Shown piece by piece: positions 1-6,490 of a stretch of DNA of 6,490 nt. Position 1 is the stretch's first letter; each line of letters begins with the position of its first letter. Source of the DNA: Gemmataceae bacterium (GTDB taxonomy: Bacteria > Planctomycetota > Planctomycetia > Gemmatales > Gemmataceae); NCBI GenBank assembly GCA_026418875.1, contig JAOAAM010000796.1, forward strand, positions 1-6,490, written 5' to 3'. The translations under genes and the position numbers were made by a program. Under the pieces are notes generated by a model. That model did not search any database, was not told the origin of the DNA, and was given only the letters and a program-made list of their open reading frames with translations.

Positions 1-123
1 CCGTTAAGCTCCCCCTGACGCTCCCCAGCCGCGTTCTCCCGCATGCCGTGACTGGCCAAGGCATCGGGCAGGGCTAACAATGAGGGTAGATCGCATCGGC
101 AAAAGCAGTTGTTCACCGTCCAC

Positions 124-127
124 GAGG
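124..127 (+). promoter_or_regulatory. Ribosome binding site of sdhC
   Basis: A GAGG core lies 5 nt before the ATG at 133. It decides the start of sdhC: the in-frame TTG at 109 and the in-frame ATG at 190 have no comparable purine-rich motif at the right distance. Confidence 0.55.
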
Positions 128-132
128 CCCGC

Positions 133-948
133 ATGGCTTCCGCCACCGTGTCGTCTTCCACCGCGTCCCCACCCCGATCTGCCCCGGCCATGTCGGCCAA
201 GCCCTGGTATGTCCGTGTCCTCCAATCGACCGTCGGCGCGAAATTCATCGTCGCCCTGACCGGCTTGGCCCTGACCACCTTCGTCATCTTCCACATGCTG
301 GGCAATTTGCAGATCTACCTTGGCCGTGATGCGTACAACTCGTACGCCCAAGCCCTCCACAAACTCGGCCCGCTGTTGTGGGTCGCTCGGGGCGGGCTTC
401 TCATCTGCGTGGTCGTGCATCTGGGCCTGGCTTTGAAACTGAAGCGACGCAATCTCGATGCCCGGCCCCAACGCTACGTCGCCGAACGCACGAAGCGTGC
501 CTCGTTGCCCTCTCGAACTATGGTCCTGACCGGGCTGGCGATCCTGGCGTTCATCATCCTTCACCTCGCCCACTTCACTTTCGGGCTGGCACCGATCGCC
601 ACGACGGTCGACGACAAGGGGATGCTGGTCAACTATCGCGACCTGGTCGATCCGAAGTGGAAAGATCCCCTCGACCCGAGGGCAACCCGGCACGACACCT
701 ACCGCATGTTCATCGAAGGGTTCCGCGACCCGGTGATGGTCGGTGTCTATGTCGTGTGCCAATTGCTCTTGGGCATGCACCTGATCCACGGTGTCCGCAG
801 TGCCTTGCAGAGCTTGGGAATCAACAGTCCGAAGTGGAACCGCTTGCTGGACGGACTGGCCGTCGGCGTCACGCTGGCGGTCGTCGGCGGCAACGTGATG
901 ATGCCGGTCTCCGTGCTGGCGGGCTTCATCGGTACCGACGTGCCCTGA
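133..948 (+). CDS. sdhC: Succinate dehydrogenase cytochrome b558 subunit (SdhC), membrane anchor
   Basis: Membrane anchor of complex II. It holds the SdhA-SdhB dimer on the cytoplasmic face of the membrane and passes electrons through two b hemes to quinone, probably menaquinone (inference from the b558 type). The 271-residue protein has five hydrophobic helices at about residues 36-56, 81-103, 130-152, 201-221 and 239-265. The first four each carry a candidate heme-ligand histidine: H54 in FHMLGN, H96 in VVHLG, H144 or H147 in LHLAH, and H216 or H219 in MHLIHG. This is the pattern of the Bacillus/Bacteroidetes-type single-anchor family, which needs no SdhD. The loop between helices 3 and 4 (about 153-200) is long and polar. 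The first 25 or so residues are rich in Ser, Ala, Thr and Pro and precede the conserved core; part of this may be a start-site artefact. I chose the ATG at 133 because GAGG lies 5 nt upstream; a TTG at 109 would add 8 residues and an ATG at 190 would remove 19. It is the first gene of sdhCAB. Confidence 0.93.
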   Translation: MASATVSSSTASPPRSAPAMSAKPWYVRVLQSTVGAKFIVALTGLALTTFVIFHMLGNLQIYLGRDAYNSYAQALHKLGPLLWVARGGLLICVVVHLGLALKLKRRNLDARPQRYVAERTKRASLPSRTMVLTGLAILAFIILHLAHFTFGLAPIATTVDDKGMLVNYRDLVDPKWKDPLDPRATRHDTYRMFIEGFRDPVMVGVYVVCQLLLGMHLIHGVRSALQSLGINSPKWNRLLDGLAVGVTLAVVGGNVMMPVSVLAGFIGTDVP

Positions 949-1013
949 CCGCAAGCCCCTGGTGAGCGCGCCGTCCGGCTCGCGGTTCTCTCCGTAGCAA
1001 GCCACCTTCAGTT

Positions 1014-1017
1014 GAGG
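1014..1017 (+). promoter_or_regulatory. Ribosome binding site of sdhA
   Basis: GAGG lies 5 nt before the ATG at 1023, the same motif and spacing as before sdhC. This supports the start of sdhA and indicates independent translation initiation rather than coupling to sdhC, which ends 74 bp upstream. Confidence 0.6.
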
Positions 1018-1022
1018 CAGCC

Positions 1023-2996
1023 ATGTCTGAGATCAAGTTGGATTCCAAGGTGCCCAGCGGCCCACTCGCCGAGAAGTGGGATCGGCACCGCTTCGAGATG
1101 AAGCTGGTCAACCCAGCCAATAAGCGGAAGTACCATGTGTTGGTCGTCGGCACAGGACTGGCCGGGGCATCGGCGGCGGCCACCTTGGCGGAACTCGGCT
1201 ACACCGTCGAAACCTTCTGCTACCAGGACAGCCCCCGGCGAGCGCATAGCATCGCCGCCCAAGGGGGGATCAACGCCGCCAAGAACTACCAGAACGACGG
1301 CGACAGCATCTACCGCCTCTTTTACGACACGATCAAGGGCGGCGATTTCCGTGCCCGGGAGGCAAACGTCTACCGCCTCGCCCAGATCAGCGTGAACATT
1401 ATCGATCAGTGCGTGGCCCAAGGGGTGCCCTTCGCGCGAGAATATGGCGGGCAGTTAGCCAATCGGTCGTTCGGCGGCGCACAGGTATCCCGCACCTTCT
1501 ACTGCCGCGGTCAGACTGGGCAGCAACTGTTGCTCGGTGCGTACCAGGCCATGTGCCGGCAAATCGAACTCGGGAAGATCAAGCCCCACACTCGCACCGA
1601 GTTGCTTGACATCGTCATCATCGACGGTCAGGCCCGCGGCATCGTCTGCCGCAATCTTGTCAGCGGCGAAATCCGCTCCTACGTCGGCGATGCAGTGGTA
1701 CTGGCAACGGGCGGCTACTCCAACGTCTTTTTCCTTTCGACCAACGCCATCCCGTGCAACGTGACGGCGACCTTCCGCGCCTACAAGCGGGGGGCACTGT
1801 TCGCGAACCCGTGCTTCACGCAGATCCACCCCACCTGCATCCCCGTTAGCGGCGACCATCAGTCCAAACTGACGTTGATGTCCGAATCGCTGCGGAACGA
1901 CGGCCGAGTTTGGGTACCGAAAAAGAAGGGCGACACCCGCCACCCTAACAGCATCCCCGAAGACGAGCGGGATTATTTCCTGGAGAGGAAGTACCCGAGC
2001 TTCGGCAACCTGGCCCCCCGGGACATCTCCTCGCGCTCGGCAAAGGAAGTGTGCGACGAGGGGCGGGGCGTGGGACCGGGTGGCCGAGGCGTCTACCTCG
2101 ATTTCGCCGATGCCATCCGCCGCGACGGCAAGGCGAAGATCCGCGAACGCTACGAAAACCTCTTCGAGATGTACGAACGCATCACCGGAGAAAATGCGTA
2201 CGAGCAACCGATGCGCATCTACCCCGCACCGCATTACACCATGGGCGGGCTTTGGGTCGATTACAACCTGATGAGCAACATCCCCGGACTATTCGTGCTG
2301 GGCGAGGCCAACTTCTCCGATCACGGGGCCAATCGCTTGGGGGCCAGCGCCCTGATGCAAGGATTGGCCGATGGCAATTTCATCCTGCCCTACACCATCG
2401 GCGATTACTTCGCCAGCGGGAAGAAGCTGGGGCAAGGGAACCGCCCGCCGTTGGACCACCCCGAGTTCCGACGGGTCGAGGCGGAAGTCACGGATCGCAT
2501 CAAACGGCTGATCGCCTGCAAAGGCAAACGCACCCCGACCGAGATCCATCGCGAAGTCGGCCGGATGATGTGGGACTATTGCGGCATGTCGCGCAGCGAG
2601 GCGGGCCTGAAGCACGTCCTTCAGAAACTGCCGGAGTATCGCGAATCGTTCTGGCGCGATGTCCACGTCCCGGGAACCGGTGAAGAATTGAACATTTCGC
2701 TGGAGCGTGCGGGGCGAGTCCTCGACTTCATCGAGTTCGCCGAGTTGATGGCCCTGGATGCCCTGACGCGGAACGAGTCGTGCGGCGGGCATTTCCGTGA
2801 GGAATACCAGTTCACGGAAGAAGAGGCGAAAGCCGACCCCACGGGCAAAACGATCAAGGGTGAGGCCAAGCGCGACGACGAGAATTATTGCCACGTCGCG
2901 GCGTGGGAGTATCGAGGACCGGGCGAGACCCCGGTGTTGCACAAGGAGCCGCTCGTGTTTACGGAAGTGAAACCGACGTTGCGGAGTTATAAGTAG
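1023..2996 (+). CDS. sdhA: Succinate dehydrogenase / fumarate reductase flavoprotein subunit (SdhA)
   Basis: Catalytic subunit of complex II: it oxidises succinate to fumarate (or the reverse) and passes electrons to SdhB. The 657-residue protein opens with a short lead ending in KYHVLVVG, then the FAD-binding Rossmann motif GTGLAG at 43-48. H75 in the AHSIAAQGG motif is the expected site of covalent FAD attachment. The active-site region includes HPTC from H269, R338 in RDISSR, H404 in PHYTMGG and R438 in [10 protein letters not shown], which correspond by motif to the dicarboxylate-binding and proton-shuttle residues of the family. The C-terminal fumarate-reductase domain contains the [13 protein letters not shown] block. 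Length and motif wording ([26 protein letters not shown]) fit the group found with single-anchor b558 SdhC proteins rather than the E. coli SdhA type. No truncation or frameshift is visible. The name succinate dehydrogenase rather than fumarate reductase is an inference; sequence alone does not fix the physiological direction. Confidence 0.97.
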   Translation: MSEIKLDSKVPSGPLAEKWDRHRFEMKLVNPANKRKYHVLVVGTGLAGASAAATLAELGYTVETFCYQDSPRRAHSIAAQGGINAAKNYQNDGDSIYRLFYDTIKGGDFRAREANVYRLAQISVNIIDQCVAQGVPFAREYGGQLANRSFGGAQVSRTFYCRGQTGQQLLLGAYQAMCRQIELGKIKPHTRTELLDIVIIDGQARGIVCRNLVSGEIRSYVGDAVVLATGGYSNVFFLSTNAIPCNVTATFRAYKRGALFANPCFTQIHPTCIPVSGDHQSKLTLMSESLRNDGRVWVPKKKGDTRHPNSIPEDERDYFLERKYPSFGNLAPRDISSRSAKEVCDEGRGVGPGGRGVYLDFADAIRRDGKAKIRERYENLFEMYERITGENAYEQPMRIYPAPHYTMGGLWVDYNLMSNIPGLFVLGEANFSDHGANRLGASALMQGLADGNFILPYTIGDYFASGKKLGQGNRPPLDHPEFRRVEAEVTDRIKRLIACKGKRTPTEIHREVGRMMWDYCGMSRSEAGLKHVLQKLPEYRESFWRDVHVPGTGEELNISLERAGRVLDFIEFAELMALDALTRNESCGGHFREEYQFTEEEAKADPTGKTIKGEAKRDDENYCHVAAWEYRGPGETPVLHKEPLVFTEVKPTLRSYK

Positions 2997-3076
2997 TCGA
3001 CCCGCCGTTTGGGGTGTTCCCCGCATTCGTGGAAACAACGAGAACCGACATTGGAATTTCTGGCGTGACCTCAACC

Positions 3077-3835
3077 ATGAACCTGAAATTACACGTTTGG
3101 CGACAGAAGAACGCGAACAGCCCGGGCCGGATGGTGACCTACGAGGCGAAAAACATCAGCCCGGACATGTCGTTTTTGGAAATGTTGGACGTGGTGAACG
3201 AGGACTTGATTCACCGCGGCGAAGAGCCGATCGCCTTCGACCACGACTGCCGGGAAGGAATCTGCGGCACGTGCAGCCTGGTCATCAACGGCATTCCGCA
3301 CGGCGGCTTCCGCGCGACGACCGCCTGCCAGATCCACATGCGGAAGTTCAAGGACGGCGACGAGATTTACATCGAGCCGTGGCGCGTCGGCCCCTTCCCC
3401 ATCGTTCGGGACTTGATGGTGGATCGCTCGGCCTTCGATCGCATCATTCAGGCAGGCGGCTACATCTCGGAGAACACGGGTGGTGCGCCCGACGGCAACG
3501 CCATCCCCATCCCGAAGGAGAAACAAGAGACGGCGATGGATGCCGCGGCCTGCATCGGCTGCGGGGCGTGTGCCGCCGCCTGCAAGAACGGCTCCGCGAT
3601 GCTGTTCGTCGCCGCCAAAGTCTCGCACCTGGCCAATTTGCCCCAAGGCCAACCCGAACGCTTCCGCCGTGTCCTCCGCATGGTCGAGCGGCACGACCTG
3701 GAGGGGTTCGGCAGTTGCACCAACCAATCGGAGTGCGAGGCGGTCTGCCCCAAGGAAATCAGCGTCAAGTTCATCGCCCAACTCAACCGCGACTACCTGC
3801 GGGCGTCGTTGATGTCGGCCCGGGACGCTGAGTGA
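3077..3835 (+). CDS. sdhB: Succinate dehydrogenase / fumarate reductase iron-sulfur subunit (SdhB)
   Basis: Electron-transfer subunit of complex II linking the FAD of SdhA to the hemes and quinone site of SdhC. The 252-residue protein has a ferredoxin-like N-terminal domain with [2Fe-2S] ligands C58, C63 and C66 (CREGICGTC) and C84 (TTACQ). The C-terminal domain has the [4Fe-4S] motif [11 protein letters not shown] (C159, C162, C165, with C169 going to the second cluster) and C214, C220 and C224 in [12 protein letters not shown] for the remaining cluster positions, normally [3Fe-4S]. All expected cysteines are present. I chose the ATG at 3077 because the protein then begins directly with the conserved beta strand [14 protein letters not shown] at 3014 is in frame and would add 21 residues with no family resemblance. 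No clear Shine-Dalgarno sequence precedes 3077. It follows sdhA by 80 bp and precedes an aldo/keto reductase gene by 4 bp. Confidence 0.95.
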   Translation: MNLKLHVWRQKNANSPGRMVTYEAKNISPDMSFLEMLDVVNEDLIHRGEEPIAFDHDCREGICGTCSLVINGIPHGGFRATTACQIHMRKFKDGDEIYIEPWRVGPFPIVRDLMVDRSAFDRIIQAGGYISENTGGAPDGNAIPIPKEKQETAMDAAACIGCGACAAACKNGSAMLFVAAKVSHLANLPQGQPERFRRVLRMVERHDLEGFGSCTNQSECEAVCPKEISVKFIAQLNRDYLRASLMSARDAE

Positions 3836-3839
3836 CGCC

Positions 3840-4820
3840 ATGCGGCCGCTGGGTCGAACCGGGCTGATCGTTTCCCGCGTAGGGCTGGGGCTGGCGGCCC
3901 TGGGCCGACCCGGGTACATCAATCTCGGCCACGCCGACGACCTGAACCACTCCTACGACGTCGAAGCCATGCAAGCCCGTGCCCATGCGGTTCTGGATGC
4001 CGCCTGGGACCTGGGCGTTCGCTACTTCGATGCGGCCCGATCTTACGGTCGGGGCGAGGAGTTCTTGGGGACGTGGTTGGCGGCCCGCCGCATCGATCCA
4101 GCCCAAGTCGTCGTCGCCTCGAAATGGGGCTACACCTACACGGCGGGCTGGCATGTCACCGCGGAGAAGCACGAAGTCAAGGAACACAGCCGGGCCGTGC
4201 TTGATCGCCAATTCGCCGAGAGCCAGGGCTTTCTCGGCCCGTACCTGGACATTTATCAGATCCACTCGGCGACGCAGGAATCCGGGGTGCTGGAAAATGC
4301 GGAGGTGATTCGCCGGCTGCGCGAGTTGCGTTCACAAGGGGTGAAGATCGGACTGAGCTTGAGTGGTCCACGCCAAGCCGACACCCTTCGCCGGGCAATG
4401 GAGTTGGATTTGTTCGACGTGGTGCAAGCGACCTGGAATTTGTTGGAACCGTCGGTCGGCCCGGCCCTGGCAGAGGCCCACCGTGCCGGGATGGGCGTCG
4501 TCGTCAAGGAGGCGCTTGCCAACGGCCGGTTGACCGAGCGGAACCATGAGCCGGATTTCGCCCCGAAGCTTCAGAAATTGCGCCAATTGGCCGAGCGGCA
4601 CGGCGTTGGCGTGGATGCGATCGCCCTGTCGGCCGTCATCGCTCAACCCTGGGCCGACGTCGTCCTCAGCGGGGCGGCCACCGTGCAACAGATTCGGTCG
4701 AATTGCCAAGCACTTGCCGTCGCCTGGACCGACGACATCGCGGACTTCGCCGGCATGGCGGCGTTTGCCGAGCCTGCGGAAGTGTACTGGAGCAAGCGAT
4801 CCGCCCTGCCGTGGAACTGA
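3840..4820 (+). CDS. Aldo/keto reductase
   Basis: Predicted cytoplasmic NAD(P)H-dependent oxidoreductase of the aldo/keto reductase (TIM-barrel) superfamily, which interconverts carbonyls and alcohols. The 326-residue length is typical. The start, MRPLGRTGLIVSRVGLG, is the usual first barrel strand. The catalytic tetrad is visible: D64 and Y69 in YFDAARSYG, K95 in ASKWGY and H142 in IYQIHSA. Later strands include KIGLSLSG and VVQATWNLLEP, the latter in the place where many members have a QxxYN motif. No Fe-S or other extra domain is present. The substrate cannot be read from the sequence; sugar-type dehydrogenases of this superfamily are one possibility. It starts 4 bp after the sdhB stop with only a weak GAG at 3830-3832, so co-transcription and translational coupling with sdhB are likely. 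The next gene downstream is convergent. Confidence 0.92.
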   Translation: MRPLGRTGLIVSRVGLGLAALGRPGYINLGHADDLNHSYDVEAMQARAHAVLDAAWDLGVRYFDAARSYGRGEEFLGTWLAARRIDPAQVVVASKWGYTYTAGWHVTAEKHEVKEHSRAVLDRQFAESQGFLGPYLDIYQIHSATQESGVLENAEVIRRLRELRSQGVKIGLSLSGPRQADTLRRAMELDLFDVVQATWNLLEPSVGPALAEAHRAGMGVVVKEALANGRLTERNHEPDFAPKLQKLRQLAERHGVGVDAIALSAVIAQPWADVVLSGAATVQQIRSNCQALAVAWTDDIADFAGMAAFAEPAEVYWSKRSALPWN

Positions 4821-4826
4821 GGCCGC

Positions 4827-4914
4827 GGCAGCCGGCCGACACGGCGACGGACCAACGTGGCGACGGATCAACGCGGCAACGGACCAACACGGCGACGGGC
4901 CAATGCGGCGACGG
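4827..4914. repeat. Degenerate 16-bp tandem repeat, about 5.5 units
   Basis: Four clear consecutive 16-mers start at 4843, 4859, 4875 and 4891, with consensus GGCGACGGACCAACRC and one to three differences each. A partial unit (GGCGACGG) follows at 4907-4914. A more diverged unit precedes at 4827-4842, with 12 of 16 bases matching the unit at 4875. The array lies wholly between the aldo/keto reductase stop codon and the convergent ybdK gene. The period is not a multiple of three, which argues against a coding repeat. Its function is unknown. Confidence 0.85.
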
Positions 4915-4936
4915 TTGTCAGGACCGCTTCGTCGTC

Positions 4937-4972
4937 GAGGCGGGTTGATCCAGCCGGGGGCTTGGTCGCCTC
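4937..4972. terminator. Possible bidirectional terminator hairpin between convergent genes
   Basis: An outer 6-bp stem pairs GAGGCG (4937-4942) with CGCCTC (4967-4972). Inside it CCAGCC (4950-4955) pairs with GGCTTGG (4959-4965), with one bulged T and a 3-nt loop. The structure sits just where transcription from both sides should end, and it overlaps the ybdK stop codon by two bases. There is no T-run on either side, so it is not a classical intrinsic terminator. It could instead act as a 3'-end stabiliser or be chance in GC-rich DNA. Confidence 0.33.
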
Positions 4973-6083
4973 AGTTCAACACCCCCTCCTTGGTTTCCTC
5001 GATCAAGTGCTGGACGACGGCTTTCAAGTCGCCGGTCCGTTCGTAAACCTCGATTTGGCGATCGGCGCTGGAGCCGTGCTCCATGATGCGGTAGGCGTAG
5101 CGCACCTCGTCGCGGATGCCGAGATCATCGACGGCATCGCGCAAGAACCAGTCGATCAACTCATGCAACAGTTCCCGGGCGGGGACTTCGATTTGTTTGC
5201 CCAAGTCGATCAATTTGCCATCCAATCCGTATCGCACGGCCCGCCACTTATTTTCCTCGATCAACTCGGTCGGGTAGACGCGGAAGGTGAGGTTGTCGCG
5301 TCGCAGCTTCCAAAGTTTCGCGACGATGCCTTGGAACAACGCGGCGATGCAAACGGCTTCATCGACCCGGGTGCACACGTCGCAGATGCGGAATTCGAGG
5401 GTGGGGAACTTCCAATTCGGTCGAACGTCGTACCACAGCTTGGTTCCGTCGGGGATGCAGTGGGTTTGCACCATCGTCTCGACCATGGAATTGAGTTCCG
5501 CCCAGTCCTTGAAGCGGGGCGGGATGCCGGAGCGGGGGAAGTGACGGAAGATGATGTTGCGGTACGATTTCAACCCGGTGTTTCGCCCCATCCAGAACGG
5601 GGACGACGACGCCAGGCACAGCACATGCGGAGCGAAATACCGGGCGACATTCATGGCATCGATGAGGAACTCGCGATCTTCGATGCCGATGTGGACGTGG
5701 GTGCCGAAAATCAGCAATTGTTGGGCGAGGTCTTGCATATCCTGCTTCACGCCCAAGTAGCGCTCGAAGGGGGTGATTTCCTGCTTTTCCCAACTGGAGA
5801 AGGGGTGCGTCCCGGCCGCGGCGATGGCCAGCCCGTTTTTTGAGGCCAACTCCATGATGTGTCGGCGGAGCTTGATGAGTTCGGCACGAGCCTCGGCGGG
5901 GGTGCGGCAGACTTGTGTCCCTACCTCGACCATCGACTGATGCATCTCCGCTTTCACCTGCTCACGCAAGGTGAGCCGGCCCTCCTCGAGAATCTGCGTG
6001 ATGTACGAACGCAGCTCGCCGGTGGCGGGGTCGATGATCTGGTACTCTTCCTCGATGCCGATGGTCAGACTGGGGGCTTTCAT
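4971..6083 (-). CDS. ybdK: YbdK/GCS2-family carboxylate-amine ligase
   Basis: Predicted ATP-dependent ligase of the glutamine-synthetase-fold GCS2 family, joining a carboxylate to an amine through an acyl phosphate. E. coli YbdK, the reference member, has weak glutamate-cysteine ligase activity in vitro; the true substrate is unknown there and here. The 370 residues match the family length (about 372). Motifs in order: GIEEEY at 9-14 and EMHQSMVE at 46-53 (acidic residues of the metal/ATP site), AAGTHPF at 89-95, GTHVHIGI at 127-134, then the arginine-rich stretch [12 protein letters not shown] and the late block [16 protein letters not shown]. No signal peptide or membrane segment is seen. 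The ATG start gives the conserved opening directly; only a weak GAG precedes it, about 6 nt upstream. It lies 84 bp after the end of an ATP-grasp gene on the same strand, suggesting one transcription unit in which both ligases act on the same or successive substrates (inference). It is convergent with the aldo/keto reductase gene. Confidence 0.92.
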   Translation of the reverse strand: MKAPSLTIGIEEEYQIIDPATGELRSYITQILEEGRLTLREQVKAEMHQSMVEVGTQVCRTPAEARAELIKLRRHIMELASKNGLAIAAAGTHPFSSWEKQEITPFERYLGVKQDMQDLAQQLLIFGTHVHIGIEDREFLIDAMNVARYFAPHVLCLASSSPFWMGRNTGLKSYRNIIFRHFPRSGIPPRFKDWAELNSMVETMVQTHCIPDGTKLWYDVRPNWKFPTLEFRICDVCTRVDEAVCIAALFQGIVAKLWKLRRDNLTFRVYPTELIEENKWRAVRYGLDGKLIDLGKQIEVPARELLHELIDWFLRDAVDDLGIRDEVRYAYRIMEHGSSADRQIEVYERTGDLKAVVQHLIEETKEGVLN

Positions 6084-6167
6084 GGGTTGCTCGGAGACTC
6101 AGGGGAACACGAACACCTGCACGCCATCATAGTCGAAAGTCGCCGCAAGTTGCCGCCGACTCGGGTT

Positions 6168-6490
6168 TCATCGGGGTTCGACCAGAAACGTGGGGACGGT
6201 GGAGCCGCCTCCCGCCGTCACGTTCAACAGCGCTTCCGTCGAGATCCGCGTCAACACGCCTTGAACCGTCGAGCTGAACGTCACGAACGGGTTGGTGTCC
6301 AGCATCCGGTCGAGGACGTGCAGCGTGCCATCGTGGTAACTGGGAAATGGCTCGCGCGGCAGAGCAATCCGTCTTTGGACGATCGATGGCTCGGCGAGGG
6401 CCTTGCTCACCGCCGCCTGCCATTCGCTCTCGCCGACGGTCCAGCCCAGAACGTTCCCCTTGCCGCCGTAATCATCGTTCGGCTTCAGCA
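6168..6490 (-). CDS. Circularly permuted ATP-grasp family protein, C-terminal part (gene runs off the window)
   Basis: Only the last 107 codons are inside the window; the reading frame is open to the right edge, so the start is outside. The visible part begins with LKPNDDYGGKG, resembling the lysine and glycine-rich nucleotide-binding loop of ATP-grasp enzymes. It continues through VLGWT and VQRRIALP to ALLNVTAGGGSTVPTF, which resembles the Asn-containing metal/nucleotide site near the end of circularly permuted (type 2) ATP-grasp proteins. Such enzymes form amide or peptide bonds through acyl phosphates. The GTG at 6408-6410 is not the real start, because the conserved nucleotide-binding motif lies upstream of it in the same frame. 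The gene ends 84 bp before ybdK on the same strand and is probably co-transcribed with it. The substrate is unknown. The family call rests on motif recognition from a fragment. Confidence 0.75.
   Translation of the reverse strand, partial: LKPNDDYGGKGNVLGWTVGESEWQAAVSKALAEPSIVQRRIALPREPFPSYHDGTLHVLDRMLDTNPFVTFSSTVQGVLTRISTEALLNVTAGGGSTVPTFLVEPR

Noticed and set aside
50..81. Possible promoter for sdhCAB (TGACTG at 50-55 and TAACAAT at 75-81)
   Set aside because: Both boxes match the sigma-70 consensus poorly, and promoter sequences of this lineage are not well enough defined to support a call.
4..1005. Long minus-strand open frame (333 codons) opposite sdhC
   Set aside because: It is the shadow of sdhC in GC-rich DNA: rich in Arg, Asp, Gly and His with no recognisable domain, while the plus strand encodes a clear five-helix heme protein.
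1455..2234. Minus-strand open frame of 259 codons inside sdhA, and similar ones inside sdhB and the aldo/keto reductase gene
   Set aside because: All lie antisense to strongly conserved genes and show the composition expected from codon bias on the other strand.
3011..3022. Small GGGG/CCCC hairpin with a TGTT loop just after sdhA
   Set aside because: A 4-bp stem without a T-run is expected by chance in GC-rich DNA and would be odd as a terminator inside the operon.
4827..4914. Reading the tandem repeats as a CRISPR array
   Set aside because: The units are contiguous with no spacers, too short at 16 bp, and no cas gene is present.
4857..5843. Plus-strand open frame of 328 codons opposite ybdK
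   Set aside because: It begins inside the tandem repeats and runs antisense to a well-conserved ligase gene. Its translation has no recognisable motif.
6138..6161. AGTCG/CGACT inverted repeat in the gap between the ATP-grasp gene and ybdK
   Set aside because: The outer stem is only 5 bp with a 14-base interior that pairs poorly and no T-run. It gives no firm evidence of a terminator or attenuator.
6127..6423. Alternative minus-strand frame of 98 codons overlapping the ATP-grasp fragment
   Set aside because: Its product is Arg/Asp/Gly-rich and featureless, whereas the overlapping frame ending at 6168 carries recognisable ATP-grasp motifs and stays open to the window edge.

Overview
The window looks like chromosomal DNA from a GC-rich bacterium. 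I think a planctomycete, possibly of the Gemmata group, is most likely. This rests on the type of succinate dehydrogenase, the overall protein style and the pairing of a YbdK-like ligase with a permuted ATP-grasp enzyme. No marker gene confirms it. No tRNA, rRNA, CRISPR array, transposase or prophage gene was seen.

Left part (about 130-3835, + strand): a complete succinate dehydrogenase / fumarate reductase operon in the order sdhC-sdhA-sdhB. SdhC is a single five-helix, two-heme cytochrome b558-type anchor, so no SdhD is expected and none is present. SdhA carries covalent FAD and the dicarboxylate site. SdhB carries the [2Fe-2S], [4Fe-4S] and [3Fe-4S] clusters. Together they form complex II of the respiratory chain and TCA cycle. 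The gaps are 74 bp (sdhC-sdhA) and 80 bp (sdhA-sdhB). The 132 bases before sdhC hold a ribosome binding site but no promoter I could defend.

Middle part (3840-4820, + strand): an aldo/keto reductase gene starts only 4 bp after the sdhB stop codon, so it is probably co-transcribed with the sdh genes. It has the full catalytic tetrad of the family. Its substrate is unknown.

Junction (4821-4970): 150 non-coding bases between two convergent genes. They contain a degenerate 16-bp tandem repeat (about 5.5 units) followed by a two-part GC-rich hairpin that reaches the ybdK stop codon.

Right part (4971-6490, - strand): a complete YbdK/GCS2-family carboxylate-amine ligase gene. Upstream of it, 84 bp away on the same strand, is the 3' end of a gene cut by the window edge. 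Its last 107 codons look like the C-terminal part of a circularly permuted ATP-grasp enzyme. The two ATP-dependent ligases probably form one transcription unit making an amide-linked small molecule or peptide of unknown identity. This is the least understood part of the window.
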